DNA of 64,000 bases from Haematobia irritans. Taxonomy: Eukaryota; Arthropoda; Insecta; Diptera; Muscidae. The notes under the pieces were generated by a model. That model was not told where the DNA came from. It ran no database searches and worked only from the letters and a program-made list of their open reading frames with translations. This document shows, in pieces, positions 14,188 to 28,915 of the stretch. The DNA is taken from assembly GCF_050003625.1 (NCBI RefSeq), contig NC_134398.1, forward strand, positions 199,275,700-199,339,699, given 5' to 3'. The stretch's first letter is position 1, and every line of letters starts with the position of its first letter. Both the position numbers and the translations under genes were made by a program.

Positions 14188-16200
14188 TTAATTTTTTATA
14201 TGAAAAATTTATTTTGGCCATATCTCCTTAAATATGCGTCCTAGAGCGAAAAGGATGATAAATCGTGACCACCCCCCAAAAATCAAAATTTTGATGAAAA
14301 TCCTCAAAAAATGAAATTTTTATATGAAAAACTTATTTTGGCCATATCTCCTTAAATATGCGTCATAGAGCGAAACGGATGATAATTCGTGACCACCCCT
14401 CAAAAATCAAAATTTTGGTGAAAATCCTTGAAAAATTGAAATTTTTATATGAAAAACTTATTTTGGCCATATCTCCTAGAGCGAAAAGGATGATAAATCG
14501 TGACCACCCCCCAAAAATCAAAATTTTGATGAAAATCTTCAAAAAATGAAATTTTTATATGAAAAACTTATTTTGGCCATATCTCCTTAAATATGCGTCC
14601 TAGAGCGATAAGGAAGATAATTCGTGACCACCCCTCAAAAATCAAAACTTTGGTGAAATTACTTGAAAAATTGAAATTTTTATATGAAAAACTTATTTTG
14701 GCCATATCTCCTTAAATATGCGTCCTACAGCGAAAAGGACGATAATTCGTGACCACCCCTCAAAAATCAAAATTTTGGTGAAAATCCTTGAAAAATTTAA
14801 ATTTTTATATGAAAAACTTATTTTGGCCATATCTCCTTAAATATGCGTCCTAGAGCGATAAGGACGATAATTCGTGACCACCCCTCAAAAATCAAAATTT
14901 TGGTGAAAATCCTTGAAAAATTTAAATTTTTATATGAAAAACTTATTTTGGCCATATCTCCTTAAATATGCGTCCTAGAGCGATAAGGACGATAATTCGT
15001 GACCACCCCCCCAAAAATCAATATTTTGATGAAAACCTCAAAAAAATGAAATTTTTATATGAAAAACTTATTTTGGCCATATCTCCTTAAATATGCGTCC
15101 TAGAGCGATATGGACGATAATTCGTGACCACCCCTCAAAAATCAAAATTTTGGTGAAAATCCTTGAAAAATTTAAATTTTTATATGAAAAACTTATTTTG
15201 GCCATATCTCCTTAAATATGCGTCCTAGAGCGAAAAGGACGATAATTCGTGACCACCCCTCAAAAATCAAAATTTTGGTGAAAATCCTTGAAAAATTGAA
15301 ATTTTTATATGAAAAACTTATTTTGGCCATATCTCCTTAAATATGCGTCCTAGAGCGAAAAGGATGATAATTCGTGACCACCCCTCAAAAATCAAAATTT
15401 TGGTGAAATTACTTGAAAAATTGAAATTTTTATATGAAAAACTTATGTTGGCCATATCTCCTTAAATATGCGTCCTAGAGCGATAAGGACGATAATTCGT
15501 GACCACCCCTCAAAAATCAAAATTTTGGTGAAAATCCTTGAAAAATTGAAATTTTTATATGAAAAACTTATTTTGGCCATATCTCCTTAAATATGCGTCC
15601 TAGAGCGAAAAGGATGATAATTCGTGACCACCCCTCAAAAATCAAAATTTTGGTGAAATTACTTGAAAAATTTAAATTTTTATATGAAAAACTTATTTTG
15701 GCCATATCTCCTTAAATAAGCGTCCTACAGCGAAAAGGACGATAATTCGTGACCACCCCTCAAAAATCAAAATTTTGGTGAAAATCCTTGAAAAATTTAA
15801 ATTTTTATATGAAGAACTTATTTTGGCCATATCTCCTTAAATATGCGTCCTAGAGCGAAAAGGATGATTATTCGTGACCACCCCCCAAAAATCAATATTT
15901 TGATGAAAATCCTCAAAAAAATTAATTTTTTATATGAAAAATTTATTTTGGCCATATCTCCTTAAATATGCGTCCTAGAGCGAAAAGGATGATAAATCGT
16001 GACCACCCCCCAAAAATCAATATTTTGATGAAAATCCTCAAAAAAATTAATTTTTTATATGAAAAATTTATTTTGGCCATATCTCCTTAAATATGCGTCC
16101 TAGAGCGATAAGGACGATAATTCGTGACCACCCCTCAAAAATCAAAATTTTAGTGAAAATCCTTGAAAAATTGAAATTTTTATATGAAAAACTTATTTTG
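14188..16200 (+). repeat. Satellite block duplicated at 20,271-22,409 (first copy)
   Basis: Landmarks here recur 6,083 bp downstream: the short CTCCTAGAGCG monomer (14,474 and 20,557), the CCCCCCC...GATGAAAACCTC monomer (15,001 and 21,084) and the ACTTATGTTGG variant (15,441 and 21,524). From about 15,700 the offset becomes 6,208, because the second copy contains one extra 125-bp monomer. This extra monomer shows unequal exchange in whole repeat units. Confidence 0.8.
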
Positions 16201-19200
16201 GCCATATCTCCTTAAATATGCGTCCTAGAGCGAAAAGGATGATAAATCGTGACCACCCCCAAAAATCAAAATTTTGATGAAAATCTTCAAAAAATGAAAT
16301 TTTTATATGAAAAACTTATTTTGGCCATATCTCCTTAAATATGCGTCCTACAGCGAAAAGGACGATAATTCGTGACCACCCCTCAAAAATCAAAATTTTG
16401 GTGAAAATCCTTGAAAAATTTAAATTTTTATATGAAAAACTTATTTTGGCCATATCTCCTTAAATATGCGTCCTAGAGCGATAAGGACGATAATTCGTGA
16501 CCACCCCTCAAAAATCAAAAATTTGGTGAAAATCCTTGAAAAATTTAAATTTTTATATGAAAAACTTATTTTGGCCATATCTCCTTAAATATGCGTCCTG
16601 GAGCGATAAGGACGATAATTCGTGACCACCCCTCAAAAATCAAAATTTTGGTGAAAATCCTTGAAAAATTTAAATTTTTATATGAAAAACTTATTTTGGC
16701 CATATCTCCTTAAATATGCGTCCTACAGCGAAAAGGACGATAATTCGTGACCACCCCTCAAAAATCAAAATTTTGGTGAAAATCCTTGAAAAATTTAAAT
16801 TTTTATATGAAAAACTTATTTTGGCCATATCTCCTTAAATATGCGTCCTAGAGCGATAAGGACGATAATTCGTGACCACCCCTCAAAAATCAAAATTTTG
16901 GTGAAAATCCTTAAAAAATTTAAATTTTTATATGAAAAACTTATTTTGGCCATATCTCCTTAAATATGCGGCCTACAGCGAAAAGGACGATAATTCGTGA
17001 CCACCCCTCAGAAATCAAAATTTTGGTGAAAATCCTTGAAAAATTGAAATTTTTATATGAAAAACTTATTTTGGCCATATCTCCTTAAATATGCGTCCTA
17101 GAGCGAAAAGGATGATAAATCGTGACCACCCCCAAAAATCAAAATTTTGATGAAAATCTTCAAAAAATGAAATTTTTATATGAAAAACTTATTTTGGCCA
17201 TATCTCCTTAAATATGCGTCCTACAGCGAAAAGGACGATAATTCGTGACCACCCCTCAAAAATCAAAATTTTGGTGAAAATCCTTGAAAAATTTAAATTT
17301 TTATATGAAAAACTTATTTTGGCCATATCTCCTTAAATATGCGTCCTAGAGCGAAAAGGATGATAATTCGTGACCACCCCCCCAAAAATCAATATTTTGA
17401 TGAAAACCTCAAAAAAATGAAATTTTTATATGAAAAACTTATTTTGGCCATATCTCCTTAAATATGCGTCCTAGAGCGATATGGACGATAATTCGTGACC
17501 ACCCCTCAAAAATCAAAATTTTGGTGAAAATCCTTGAAAAATTAATTTTTTATATGAAAAATTTATTTTGGCCATATCTCCTTAAATATGCGTCCTAGAG
17601 CGAAAAGGATGATAAATCGTGACCACCCCCCAAAAATCAAAATTTTGATGAAAATCCTCAAAAAATGAAATTTTTATATGAAAAACTTATTTTGGCCATA
17701 TCTCCTTAAATATGCGTCATAGAGCGAAACGGATGATAATTCGTGACCACCCCTCAAAAATCAAAATTTTGGTGAAAATCCTTGAAAAATTGAAATTTTT
17801 ATATGAAAAACTTATTTTGGCCATATCTCCTAGAGCGAAAAGGATGATAAATCGTGACCACCCCCCAAAAATCAAAATTTTGATGAAAATCTTCAAAAAA
17901 TGAAATTTTTATATGAAAAACTTATTTTGGCCATATCTCCTTAAATATGCGTCCTAGAGCGATAAGGACGATAATTCGTGACCACCCCTCAAAAATCAAA
18001 ACTTTGGTGAAAATCCTTGAAAAATTGAAATTTTTATATGAAAAACTTATTTTGGCCATATCTCCTTAAATATGCGTCCTAGAGCGAAAAGGATGATAAT
18101 TCGTGACCACCCCTCAAAAATCAAAATTTTGGTGAAATTACTTGAAAAATTGAAATTTTTATATGAAAAACTTATGTTGGCCATATCTCCTTAAATATGC
18201 GTCCTAGAGCGATAAGGACGATAATTCGTGACCACCCCTCAAAAATCAAAATTTTGGTGAAAATCCTTGAAAAATTGAAATTTTTATATGAAAAACTTAT
18301 TTTGGCCATATCTCCTTAAATATGCGTCCTAGAGCGAAAAGGATGATAATTCGTGACCACCCCTCAAAAATCAAAATTTTGGTGAAATTACTTGAAAAAT
18401 TTAAATTTTTATATGAAAAACTTATTTTGGCCATATCTCCTTAAATAAGCGTCCTACAGCGAAAAGGACGATAATTCGTGACCACCCCTCAAAAATCAAA
18501 ATTTTGGTGAAAATCCTTGAAAAATTTAAATTTTTATATGAAGAACTTATTTTGGCCATATCTCCTTAAATATGCGTCCTAGAGCGAAAAGGATGATTAT
18601 TCGTGACCACCCCCCAAAAATCAATATTTTGATGAAAATCCTCAAAAAAATTAATTTTTTATATGAAAAATTTATTTTGGCCATATCTCCTTAAATATGC
18701 GTCCTAGAGCGAAAAGGATGATAAATCGTGACCACCCCCCAAAAATCAATATTTTGATGAAAATCCTCAAAAAAATTAATTTTTTATATGAAAAATTTAT
18801 TTTGGCCATATCTCCTTAAATATGCGTCCTAGAGCGATAAGGACGATAATTCGTGACCACCCCTCAAAAATCAAAATTTTAGTGAAAATCCTTGAAAAAT
18901 TGAAATTTTTATATGAAAAACTTATTTTGGCCATATCTCCTTAAATATGCGTCCTAGAGCGAAAAGGATGATAAATCGTGACCACCCCCAAAAATCAAAA
19001 TTTTGATGAAAATCTTCAAAAAATGAAATTTTTATATGAAAAACTTATTTTGGCCATATCTCCTTAAATATGCGTCCTACAGCGAAAAGGACGATAATTC
19101 GTGACCACCCCTCAAAAATCAAAATTTTGGTGAAAATCCTTGAAAAATTTAAATTTTTATATGAAAAACTTATTTTGGCCATATCTCCTTAAATATGCGT

Positions 19201-20728
19201 CCTAGAGCGATAAGGACGATAATTCGTGACCACCCCTCAAAAATCAAAAATTTGGTGAAAATCCTTGAAAAATTTAAATTTTTATATGAAAAACTTATTT
19301 TGGCCATATCTCCTTAAATATGCGTCCTGGAGCGATAAGGACGATAATTCGTGACCACCCCTCAAAAATCAAAATTTTGGTGAAAATCCTTGAAAAATTT
19401 AAATTTTTATATGAAAAACTTATTTTGGCCATATCTCCTTAAATATGCGTCCTACAGCGAAAAGGACGATAATTCGTGACCACCCCTCAAAAATCAAAAT
19501 TTTGGTGAAAATCCTTGAAAAATTTAAATTTTTATATGAAAAACTTATTTTGGCCATATCTCCTTAAATATGCGTCCTAGAGCGATAAGGACGATAATTC
19601 GTGACCACCCCTCAAAAATCAAAATTTTGGTGAAAATCCTTAAAAAATTTAAATTTTTATATGAAAAACTTATTTTGGCCATATCTCCTTAAATATGCGG
19701 CCTACAGCGAAAAGGACGATAATTCGTGACCACCCCTCAGAAATCAAAATTTTGGTGAAAATCCTTGAAAAATTGAAATTTTTATATGAAAAACTTATTT
19801 TGGCCATATCTCCTTAAATATGCGTCCTAGAGCGAAAAGGATGATAAATCGTGACCACCCCCAAAAATCAAAATTTTGATGAAAATCTTCAAAAAATGAA
19901 ATTTTTATATGAAAAACTTATTTTGGCCATATCTCCTTAAATATGCGTCCTACAGCGAAAAGGACGATAATTCGTGACCACCCCTCAAAAATCAAAATTT
20001 TGGTGAAAATCCTTGAAAAATTTAAATTTTTATATGAAAAACTTATTTTGGCCATATCTCCTTAAATATGCGTCCTAGAGCGAAAAGGATGATAATTCGT
20101 GACCACCCCCCCAAAAATCAATATTTTGATGAAAACCTCAAAAAAATGAAATTTTTATATGAAAAACTTATTTTGGCCATATCTCCTTAAATATGCGTCC
20201 TAGAGCGATATGGACGATAATTCGTGACCACCCCTCAAAAATCAAAATTTTGGTGAAAATCCTTGAAAAATTAATTTTTTATATGAAAAATTTATTTTGG
20301 CCATATCTCCTTAAATATGCGTCCTAGAGCGAAAAGGATGATAAATCGTGACCACCCCCCAAAAATCAAAATTTTGATGAAAATCCTCAAAAAATGAAAT
20401 TTTTATATGAAAAACTTATTTTGGCCATATCTCCTTAAATATGCGTCATAGAGCGAAACGGATGATAATTCGTGACCACCCCTCAAAAATCAAAATTTTG
20501 GTGAAAATCCTTGAAAAATTGAAATTTTTATATGAAAAACTTATTTTGGCCATATCTCCTAGAGCGAAAAGGATGATAAATCGTGACCACCCCCCAAAAA
20601 TCAAAATTTTGATGAAAATCTTCAAAAAATGAAATTTTTATATGAAAAACTTATTTTGGCCATATCTCCTTAAATATGCGTCCTAGAGCGATAAGGACGA
20701 TAATTCGTGACCACCCCTCAAAAATCAA
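15271..20728 (+). repeat. Tandem duplication of a 2,729-bp satellite block
   Basis: Rare variants recur exactly 2,729 bp apart throughout: ACTTATGTTGG (15,441 and 18,170), ATATGAAGAACTT (15,811 and 18,540), GGATGATTATTC (15,862 and 18,591) and the short CTCCTAGAGCG monomer (17,827 and 20,557). The two units are about 15,271-17,999 and 18,000-20,728. No difference was noticed between them by eye at the landmarks checked, which suggests a recent event. The match ends at about 18,011/20,740, where GAAAATCC and GAAATTAC differ. Confidence 0.85.
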
Positions 20729-22409
20729 AACTTTGGTGAAATTACTTGAAAAATTGAAATTTTTATATGAAAAACTTATTTTGGCCATATCTCCTTAAAT
20801 ATGCGTCCTACAGCGAAAAGGACGATAATTCGTGACCACCCCTCAAAAATCAAAATTTTGGTGAAAATCCTTGAAAAATTTAAATTTTTATATGAAAAAC
20901 TTATTTTGGCCATATCTCCTTAAATATGCGTCCTAGAGCGATAAGGACGATAATTCGTGACCACCCCTCAAAAATCAAAATTTTGGTGAAAATCCTTGAA
21001 AAATTTAAATTTTTATATGAAAAACTTATTTTGGCCATATCTCCTTAAATATGCGTCCTAGAGCGATAAGGACGATAATTCGTGACCACCCCCCCAAAAA
21101 TCAATATTTTGATGAAAACCTCAAAAAAATGAAATTTTTATATGAAAAACTTATTTTGGCCATATCTCCTTAAATATGCGTCCTAGAGCGATATGGACGA
21201 TAATTCGTGACCACCCCTCAAAAATCAAAATTTTGGTGAAAATCCTTGAAAAATTTAAATTTTTATATGAAAAACTTATTTTGGCCATATCTCCTTAAAT
21301 ATGCGTCCTAGAGCGAAAAGGACGATAATTCGTGACCACCCCTCAAAAATCAAAATTTTGGTGAAAATCCTTGAAAAATTGAAATTTTTATATGAAAAAC
21401 TTATTTTGGCCATATCTCCTTAAATATGCGTCCTAGAGCGAAAAGGATGATAATTCGTGACCACCCCTCAAAAATCAAAATTTTGGTGAAATTACTTGAA
21501 AAATTGAAATTTTTATATGAAAAACTTATGTTGGCCATATCTCCTTAAATATGCGTCCTAGAGCGATAAGGACGATAATTCGTGACCACCCCTCAAAAAT
21601 CAAAATTTTGGTGAAAATCCTTGAAAAATTTAAATTTTTATATGAAAAACTTATTTTGGCCATATCTCCTTAAATATGCGTCCTAGAGCGAAAAGGATGA
21701 TAATTCGTGACCACCCCTCAAAAATCAAAATTTTGGTGAAATTACTTGAAAAATTTAAATTTTTATATGAAAAACTTATTTTGGCCATATCTCCTTAAAT
21801 ATGCGTCCTAGAGCGATAAGGACGATAATTCGTGACCACCCCTCAAAAATCAAAATTTTGGTGAAAATCCTTGAAAAATTTAAATTTTTATATGAAAAAC
21901 TTATTTTGGCCATATCTCCTTAAATAAGCGTCCTACAGCGAAAAGGACGACAATTCGTGACCACCCCTCAAAAATCAAAATTTTGGTGAAAATCCTTGAA
22001 AAATTTAAATTTTTATATGAAGAACTTATTTTGGCCATATCTCCTTAAATATGCGTCCTAGAGCGAAAAGGATGATAATTCGTGACCACCCCCCAAAAAT
22101 CAATATTTTGATGAAAATCCTCAAAAAAATTAATTTTTTATATGAAAAATTTATTTTGGCCATATCTCCTTAAATATGCGTCCTAGAGCGAAAAGGATGA
22201 TAAATCGTGACCACCCCCCAAAAATCAATATTTTGATGAAAATCCTCAAAAAAATTAATTTTTTATATGAAAAATTTATTTTGGCCATATCTCCTTAAAT
22301 ATGCGTCCTAGAGCGATAAGGACGATAATTCGTGACCACCCCTCAAAAATCAAAATTTTGGTGAAAATCCTTGAAAAATTGAAATTTTTATATGAAAAAC
22401 TTATTTTGG
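20271..22409 (+). repeat. Satellite block duplicated from 14,188-16,200 (second copy)
   Basis: This matches the block beginning 14,188 at an offset of 6,083 bp, then 6,208 bp after one extra monomer near 21,790-21,915. Its first 460 bp are also the third copy of a segment seen at 14,188 and 17,542. A two-base loss (TTAAATAGCGTCC near 22,424) is private to this copy. Confidence 0.8.
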
Positions 22410-24599
22410 CCATATCTCCTTAAATAGCGTCCTAGAGCGAAAAGGATGATAAATCGTGACCACCCCCAAAAATCAAAATTTTGATGAAAATCTTCAAAAA
22501 ATGAAATTTTTATATGAAAAACTTATTTTGGCCATATCTCCTTAAATATGCGTCCTAGAGCGATAAGGACGATAATTCGTGACCACCCCTCAAAAATCAA
22601 AATTTTGGTGAAAATCCTTGAAAAATTTAAATTTTTATATGAAAAACTTATTTTGGCCATATCTCCTTAAATATGCGTCCTACAGCGAAAAGGACGATAA
22701 TTCGTGACCACCCCTCAAAAATCAAAATTTTGGTGAAAATCCTTGAAAAATTTAAATTTTTATATGAAAAACTTATTTTGGCCATATCTCCTTAAATATG
22801 CGTCCTAGAGCGATAAGGACGATAATTCGTGACCACCCCTCAAAAATCAAAATTTTGGTGAAAATCCTTAAAAAATTTAAATTTTTATATGAAAAACTTA
22901 TTTTGGCCATATCTCCTTAAATATGCGTCCTACAGCGAAAAGGACGATAATTCGTGACCACCCCTCAGAAATCAAAATTTTGGTGAAAATCCTTGAAAAA
23001 TTTAAATTTTTATATGAAAAACTTATTTTGGCCATATCTCCTTAAATATGCGTCCTAGAGCGATAAGGACGATAATTCGTGACCACCCCTCAAAAATCAA
23101 AATTTTGGTGAAAATCCTTGAAAAATTTAAATTTTTATATGAAAAACTTATTTTGGCCATATCTCCTTAAATATGCGTCCTAGAGCGAAAAGGATGATAA
23201 TTCGTGACCACCCCCCCAAAAATCAATATTTTGATGAAAACCTCAAAAAAATGAAATTTTTATATGAAAAACTTATTTTGGCCATATCTCCTTAAATATG
23301 CGTCCTAGAGCGATATGGACGATAATTCGTGACCACCCCTCAAAAATCAAAATTTTGGTGAAAATCCTTGAAAAATTGAAATTTTTATATGAAAAACTTA
23401 TTTTGGCCATATCTCCTTAAATATGCGTCCTAGAGCGAAAAGGACGATAATTCGTGACCACCCCTCAAAAATCAAAATTTTGGTGAAAATCCTTGAAAAA
23501 TTGAAATTTTTATATGAAAAACTTATTTTGGCCATATCTCCTTAAATATGCGTCCTAGAGCGAAAAGGACGATAATTCGTGACCACCCCTCAAAAATCAA
23601 AATTTTGGTGAAAATCCTTGAAAAATTGTAATTTTTATATGAAAAACTTATTTTGGCCATATCTCCTTAAATATGCGTCCTAGAGCGAAAAGGACGATAA
23701 TTCGTGACCACCCCTCAAAAATCAAAATTTTGGTGAAAATCCTTGAAAAATTTAAATTTTTATATGAAAAACTTATTTTGGCCATATCTCCTTAAATATG
23801 CGTCCTAGAGCGAAAAGGACGATAATTCGTGACCACCCCTCAAAAATCAAAATTTTGGTGAAAATCCTTGAAAAATTGAAATTTTATATGAAAAACTTAT
23901 TTTGGCCATATCTCCTTAAATATGCGTCCTAGAGCGATAAGGACGATAATTCGTGACCACCCCTCAAAAATCAAAATTCTGGTGAAAATCCTTGAAAAAT
24001 TTAAATTTTTATATGAAAAACTTATTTTGGCCATATCTCCTTAAATATGCGTCCTAGAGCGAAAAGGATGATAATTCGTGACCACCCCCCAAAAATCAAT
24101 ATTTTGATGAAAATCCTCAAAAAAAATTAAATTTTTATATGAAAAACTTATTTTGGCCATATCTCCTTAAATATGCGTCCTAGAGCGATAAGGACGATAA
24201 TTCGTGACCACCCCTCAAAAATCAAAATTTTGGTGAAAATCCTTGAAAAATTTAAATTTTTATATGAAAAACTTATTTTGGCCATATCTCCTTAAATATG
24301 CGTCCTAGAGCGATAAGGACGATAATTCGTGAGCACCCCTCAAAAATCAAAATTTTGGTGAAAATCCTTGAAAAATTTAAATTTTTATATGAAAAACTTA
24401 TTTTGGCCATATCTCCTTAAATATGCGTCCTAGAGCGATAAGGACGATAATTCGTGACCACCCCTCAAAAATCAAAATTTTGGTGAAAATCCTTGAAAAA
24501 TTAAAATTTTTATATGAAAAACTTATTTTGGCCATATCTCCTTAAATATGCGTCCTAGAGCGATAAGGACGATAATTCGTGACCACCCCTCAAAAATCA

Positions 24600-25960
24600 A
24601 AATTTTGGTGAAAATCCTTGAAAAATTTAAATTTTTATATGAAAAAATTATTTTGGCCATATCTCCTTAAATATGCGTCCTAGAGCGAAATCAAAATTTT
24701 GATGAAAATCCTCAAAAAAATTAAATTTTTATATGAAAAACTTATTTTGGCCATATCTCCTTAAATATGCGTCCTAGAGCGAAAAGGACGATAATTCGTG
24801 ACCACCCCTCAAAAATCAAAATTTTGGTGAAAATCCTTGAAAAATTGAAATTTTTTATATGAAAAACTTATTTTGGCCATATCTCCTTAAATATGCGTCC
24901 TAGAGCGAAAAGGACGATAATTCGTGACCACCCCTCAAAAATCAAAATTTTGGTGAAAATCTTTGAAAAATTTAAATTTTTATATGAAAAACTTATTTTG
25001 GCCATATCTCCTTAAATATGCGTCCTAGAGAGAAAAGGACGATAATTCGTGACCACCCCTCAAAAATCAAAATTTTGGTGAAAATCCTTGAAAAATTTTA
25101 AATTTTTATATGAAAAACTTATTTTGGCCATATCTCCTTAAATATGCGTCCTAGAGCGATAAGGACGATAATTCGTGACCACCCCTCAAAAATTAAAATT
25201 TTGGTGAAAATCCTTGAAAAATTTAAATTTTTATATGAAAAACTTATTTGGGCCATATCTCCTTAAATATGCGTCCTAGAGCGAAAAGGATGATAATTCG
25301 TGACCACCCCCCAAAAATCAATATTTTGATGAAAATCCTTAAAAAAATGAAATTTTTATATGAAAAACTTATTTTGGCCATATCTCCTTAAATATGCGTC
25401 CTAGAGTGATAAGGACGATAATTCGTGACCACCCCTCAAAAATCAAAATTTTGGTGAAAATCCTTGAAAAATTGAAATTTTTATATGAAAAACTTATTTT
25501 GGCAATATCTCCTTAAATATGCGTCCTAGAGCGATAAGGACGATAATTCGTGACCACACCTCAAAAATCAAAATTTTTGTGAAAATCCTTGAAAAATTTA
25601 AATTTTTATATGAAAACCTTCTTTTGGCCGTATCTCCTTCAATATGCGTCCTAGAGCGAAAAGGATGATAATTCGTGACCACCCCCCAAAAATTAAAATT
25701 TTGATGAAAATCCTTGAAAAATTGAAATTTTTATATGAAAAACTTATTTTGGTCATATCGCCTTAAATATGCGTCCTAGAGCGAAAAGGACGATAATTCG
25801 TGACCACCCCTCAAAAATCAAAATTTTGATGAAAATCTTTGAAAAATTTAAATTTTTATATGAAAAACTTATTTTGGCCATATCTCCTTAAATATGCGTC
25901 CTAGAGCGAAAAGGACGATAATTCGTGACCACCCCTCAAAAATCAAAATTTTGGTGAAAA
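24600..25960 (+). repeat. Satellite block, copy 1 of 3
   Basis: This segment is identified by the short monomer GCGAAATCAAAATTTTGATG at 24,685, the ACCTTCTTTTGGCC variant near 25,617 and the GGTCATATCGCC variant at 25,751. The same order recurs 4,316 bp downstream and again a further 5,411 bp downstream. The flanking DNA upstream follows a slightly different offset (4,190-4,191), so one whole monomer was gained or lost. Confidence 0.8.
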
Positions 25961-28915
25961 TCCTTGAAAAATTTAAATTTTTATATGAAAAACTTATTTT
26001 GGCCATATCTCCTTAAATATGCGTCCTAGAGCGATAAGGACGATAGTTCGTGACCACCCCTCAAAAATCAAAATTTTGGTGAAAATCCTTGAAAAATTTA
26101 AATTTTTATATGAAAAACTTATTTTGGCCATATCTCCTTAAATATGCGTCCTAGAGCGATAAGGACGATAATTCGTGACCACCCCTCAAAAATCAAAATT
26201 TTGGTGAAAATCCTTGAAAAATTGAAATTTTTTATATGAAAAACTTATTTTGGCCATATCTCCTTAAATATGCGTCCTAGAGCGAAAAGGACGATAATTC
26301 GTGACCACCCCTCAAAAATCAAAATTTTGGTGAAAATCTTTGAAAAATTTAAATTTTTATATGAAAAACTTATTTTGGCCATATCTCCTTAAATATGCGT
26401 CCTAGAGCGAAAAGGACGATAATTTGTGACCACCCCTCAAAAATCAAAATTTTGGTGAAAATCCTTGAAAAATTGAAATTTTTATATGAAAAACTTATTT
26501 TGGCCATATCTCCTTAAATATGCGTCCTAGAGCGATAAGGACGATAATTCGTGACCACCCCTCAAAAATCAAAATTTTGGTGAAAATCCTTGAAAAATTT
26601 AAATTTTTATATGAAAAACTTATTTTGGCCATATCTCCTTAAATATGCGTCCTAGAGCGAAAAGGATGATAAATCGTGACCACCCCCAAAAATCAAAATT
26701 TTGATGAAAATCTTCAAAAAATGAAATTTTTATATGAAAAACTTATTTTGGCCATATCTCCTTAAATATGCGTCCTACAGCGAAAAGGACGATAATTCGT
26801 GACCACCCCTCAAAAATCAAAATTTTGGTGAAAATCCTTGAAAAATTTAAATTTTTATATGAAAAACTTATTTTGGCCATATCTCCTTAAATATGCGTCC
26901 TAGAGCGATAAGGACGATAATTCGTGACCACCCCTCAAAAATCAAAAATTTGGTGAAAATCCTTGAAAAATTTAAATTTTTATATGAAAAACTTATTTTG
27001 GCCATATCTCCTTAAATATGCGTCCTAGAGCGATAAGGACGATAATTCGTGACCACCCCTCAAAAATCAAAATTTTGGTGAAAATCCTTGAAAAATTTAA
27101 ATTTTTATATGAAAAACTTATTTTGGCCATATCTCCTTAAATATGCGTCCTACAGCGAAAAGGACGATAATTCGTGACCACCCCTCAAAAATCAAAATTT
27201 TGGTGAAAATCCTTGAAAAATTTAAATTTTTATATGAAAAACTTATTTTGGCCATATCTCCTTAAATATGCGTTCTAGAGCGATAAGGACGATAATTCGT
27301 GACCACCCCTCAAAAATCAAAATTTTGGTGAAAATCCTTAAAAAATTTAAATTTTTATATGAAAAACTTATTTTGGCCATATCTCCTTAAATATGCGTCC
27401 TACAGCGAAAAGGACGATAATTCGTGACCACCCCTCAGAAATCAAAATTTTGGTGAAAATCCTTGAAAAATTTAAATTTTTATATGAAAAACTTATTTTG
27501 GCCATATCTCCTTAAATATGCGTCCTAGAGCGATAAGGACGATAATTCGTGACCACCCCTCAAAAATCAAAATTTTGGTGAAAATCCTTGAAAATTTTAA
27601 ATTTTTATATGAAAAACTTATTTTGGCCATATCTCCTTAAATATGCGTCCTAGAGCGAAAAGGATGATAATTCGTGACCACCCCCCCAAAAATCAATATT
27701 TTGATGAAAACCTCAAAAAAATGAAATTTTTATATGAAAAATTTATTTTGGCCATATCTCCTTAAATATGCGTCCTAGAGCGATATGGACGATAATTCGT
27801 GACCACCCCTCAAAAATCAAAATTTTGGTGAAAATCCTTGAAAAATTTAAATTTTTATATGAAAAACTTATTTTGGCCATATCTCCTTAAATATGCGTCC
27901 TAGAGCGAAATCAATATTATGATGAAAATCCTCAAAAAAATTAAATTTTTATATGAAAAACTTATTTTGGCCATATCTCCTTAAATATGCGTCCTAGAGC
28001 GAAAAGGACGATAATTCGTGACCACCCCTCAAAAATCAAAATTTTGGTGAAAATCCTTGAAAAATTGAAATTTTTATATGAAAAACTTATTTTGGCCATA
28101 TCTCCTTAAATATGCGTCCTAGAGCGATAAGGACGATAATTCGTGACCACCCCTCAAAAATCAAAATTCTGGTGAAAATCCTTGAAAAATTTAAATTTTT
28201 ATATGAAAAACTTATTTTGGCCATATCTCCTTAAATATGCGTCCTAGAGCGAAAAGGATGATAATTCGTGACCACCCCCCAAAAATCAATATTTTGATGA
28301 AAATCCTCAAAAAAAAATTAAATTTTTATATGAAAAACTTATTTTGGCCATATCTCCTTAAATATGCGTCCTAGAGCGATAAGGACGATAATTCGTGACC
28401 ACCCCTCAAAAATCAAAATTTTGGTGAAAATCCTTGAAAAATTTAAATTTTTATATGAAAAACTTATTTTGGCCATATCTCCTTAAATATGCGTCCTAGA
28501 GCGATAAGGACGATAATTCGTGAGCACCCCTCAAAAATCAAAATTTTGGTGAAAATCCTTGAAAAATTTAAATTTTTATATGAAAAACTTATTTTGGCCA
28601 TATCTCCTTAAATATGCGTCCTAGAGCGATAAGGACGATAATTCGTGACCACCCCTCAAAAATCAAAATTTTGGTGAAAATCCTTGAAAAATTTAAATTT
28701 TTATATGAAAAACTTATTTTGGCCATATCTCCTTAAATATGCGTCCTAGAGCGATAAGGACGATAATTCGTGACCACCCCTCAAAAATCAAAATTTTGGT
28801 GAAAATCCTTGAAAAATTGAAATTTTTATATGAAAAACTTATTTTGGCCATATCTCCTTAAATATGCGTCCTAGAGCGATAAGGACGATAATTCGTGACC
28901 ACCCCTCAAAAATCA

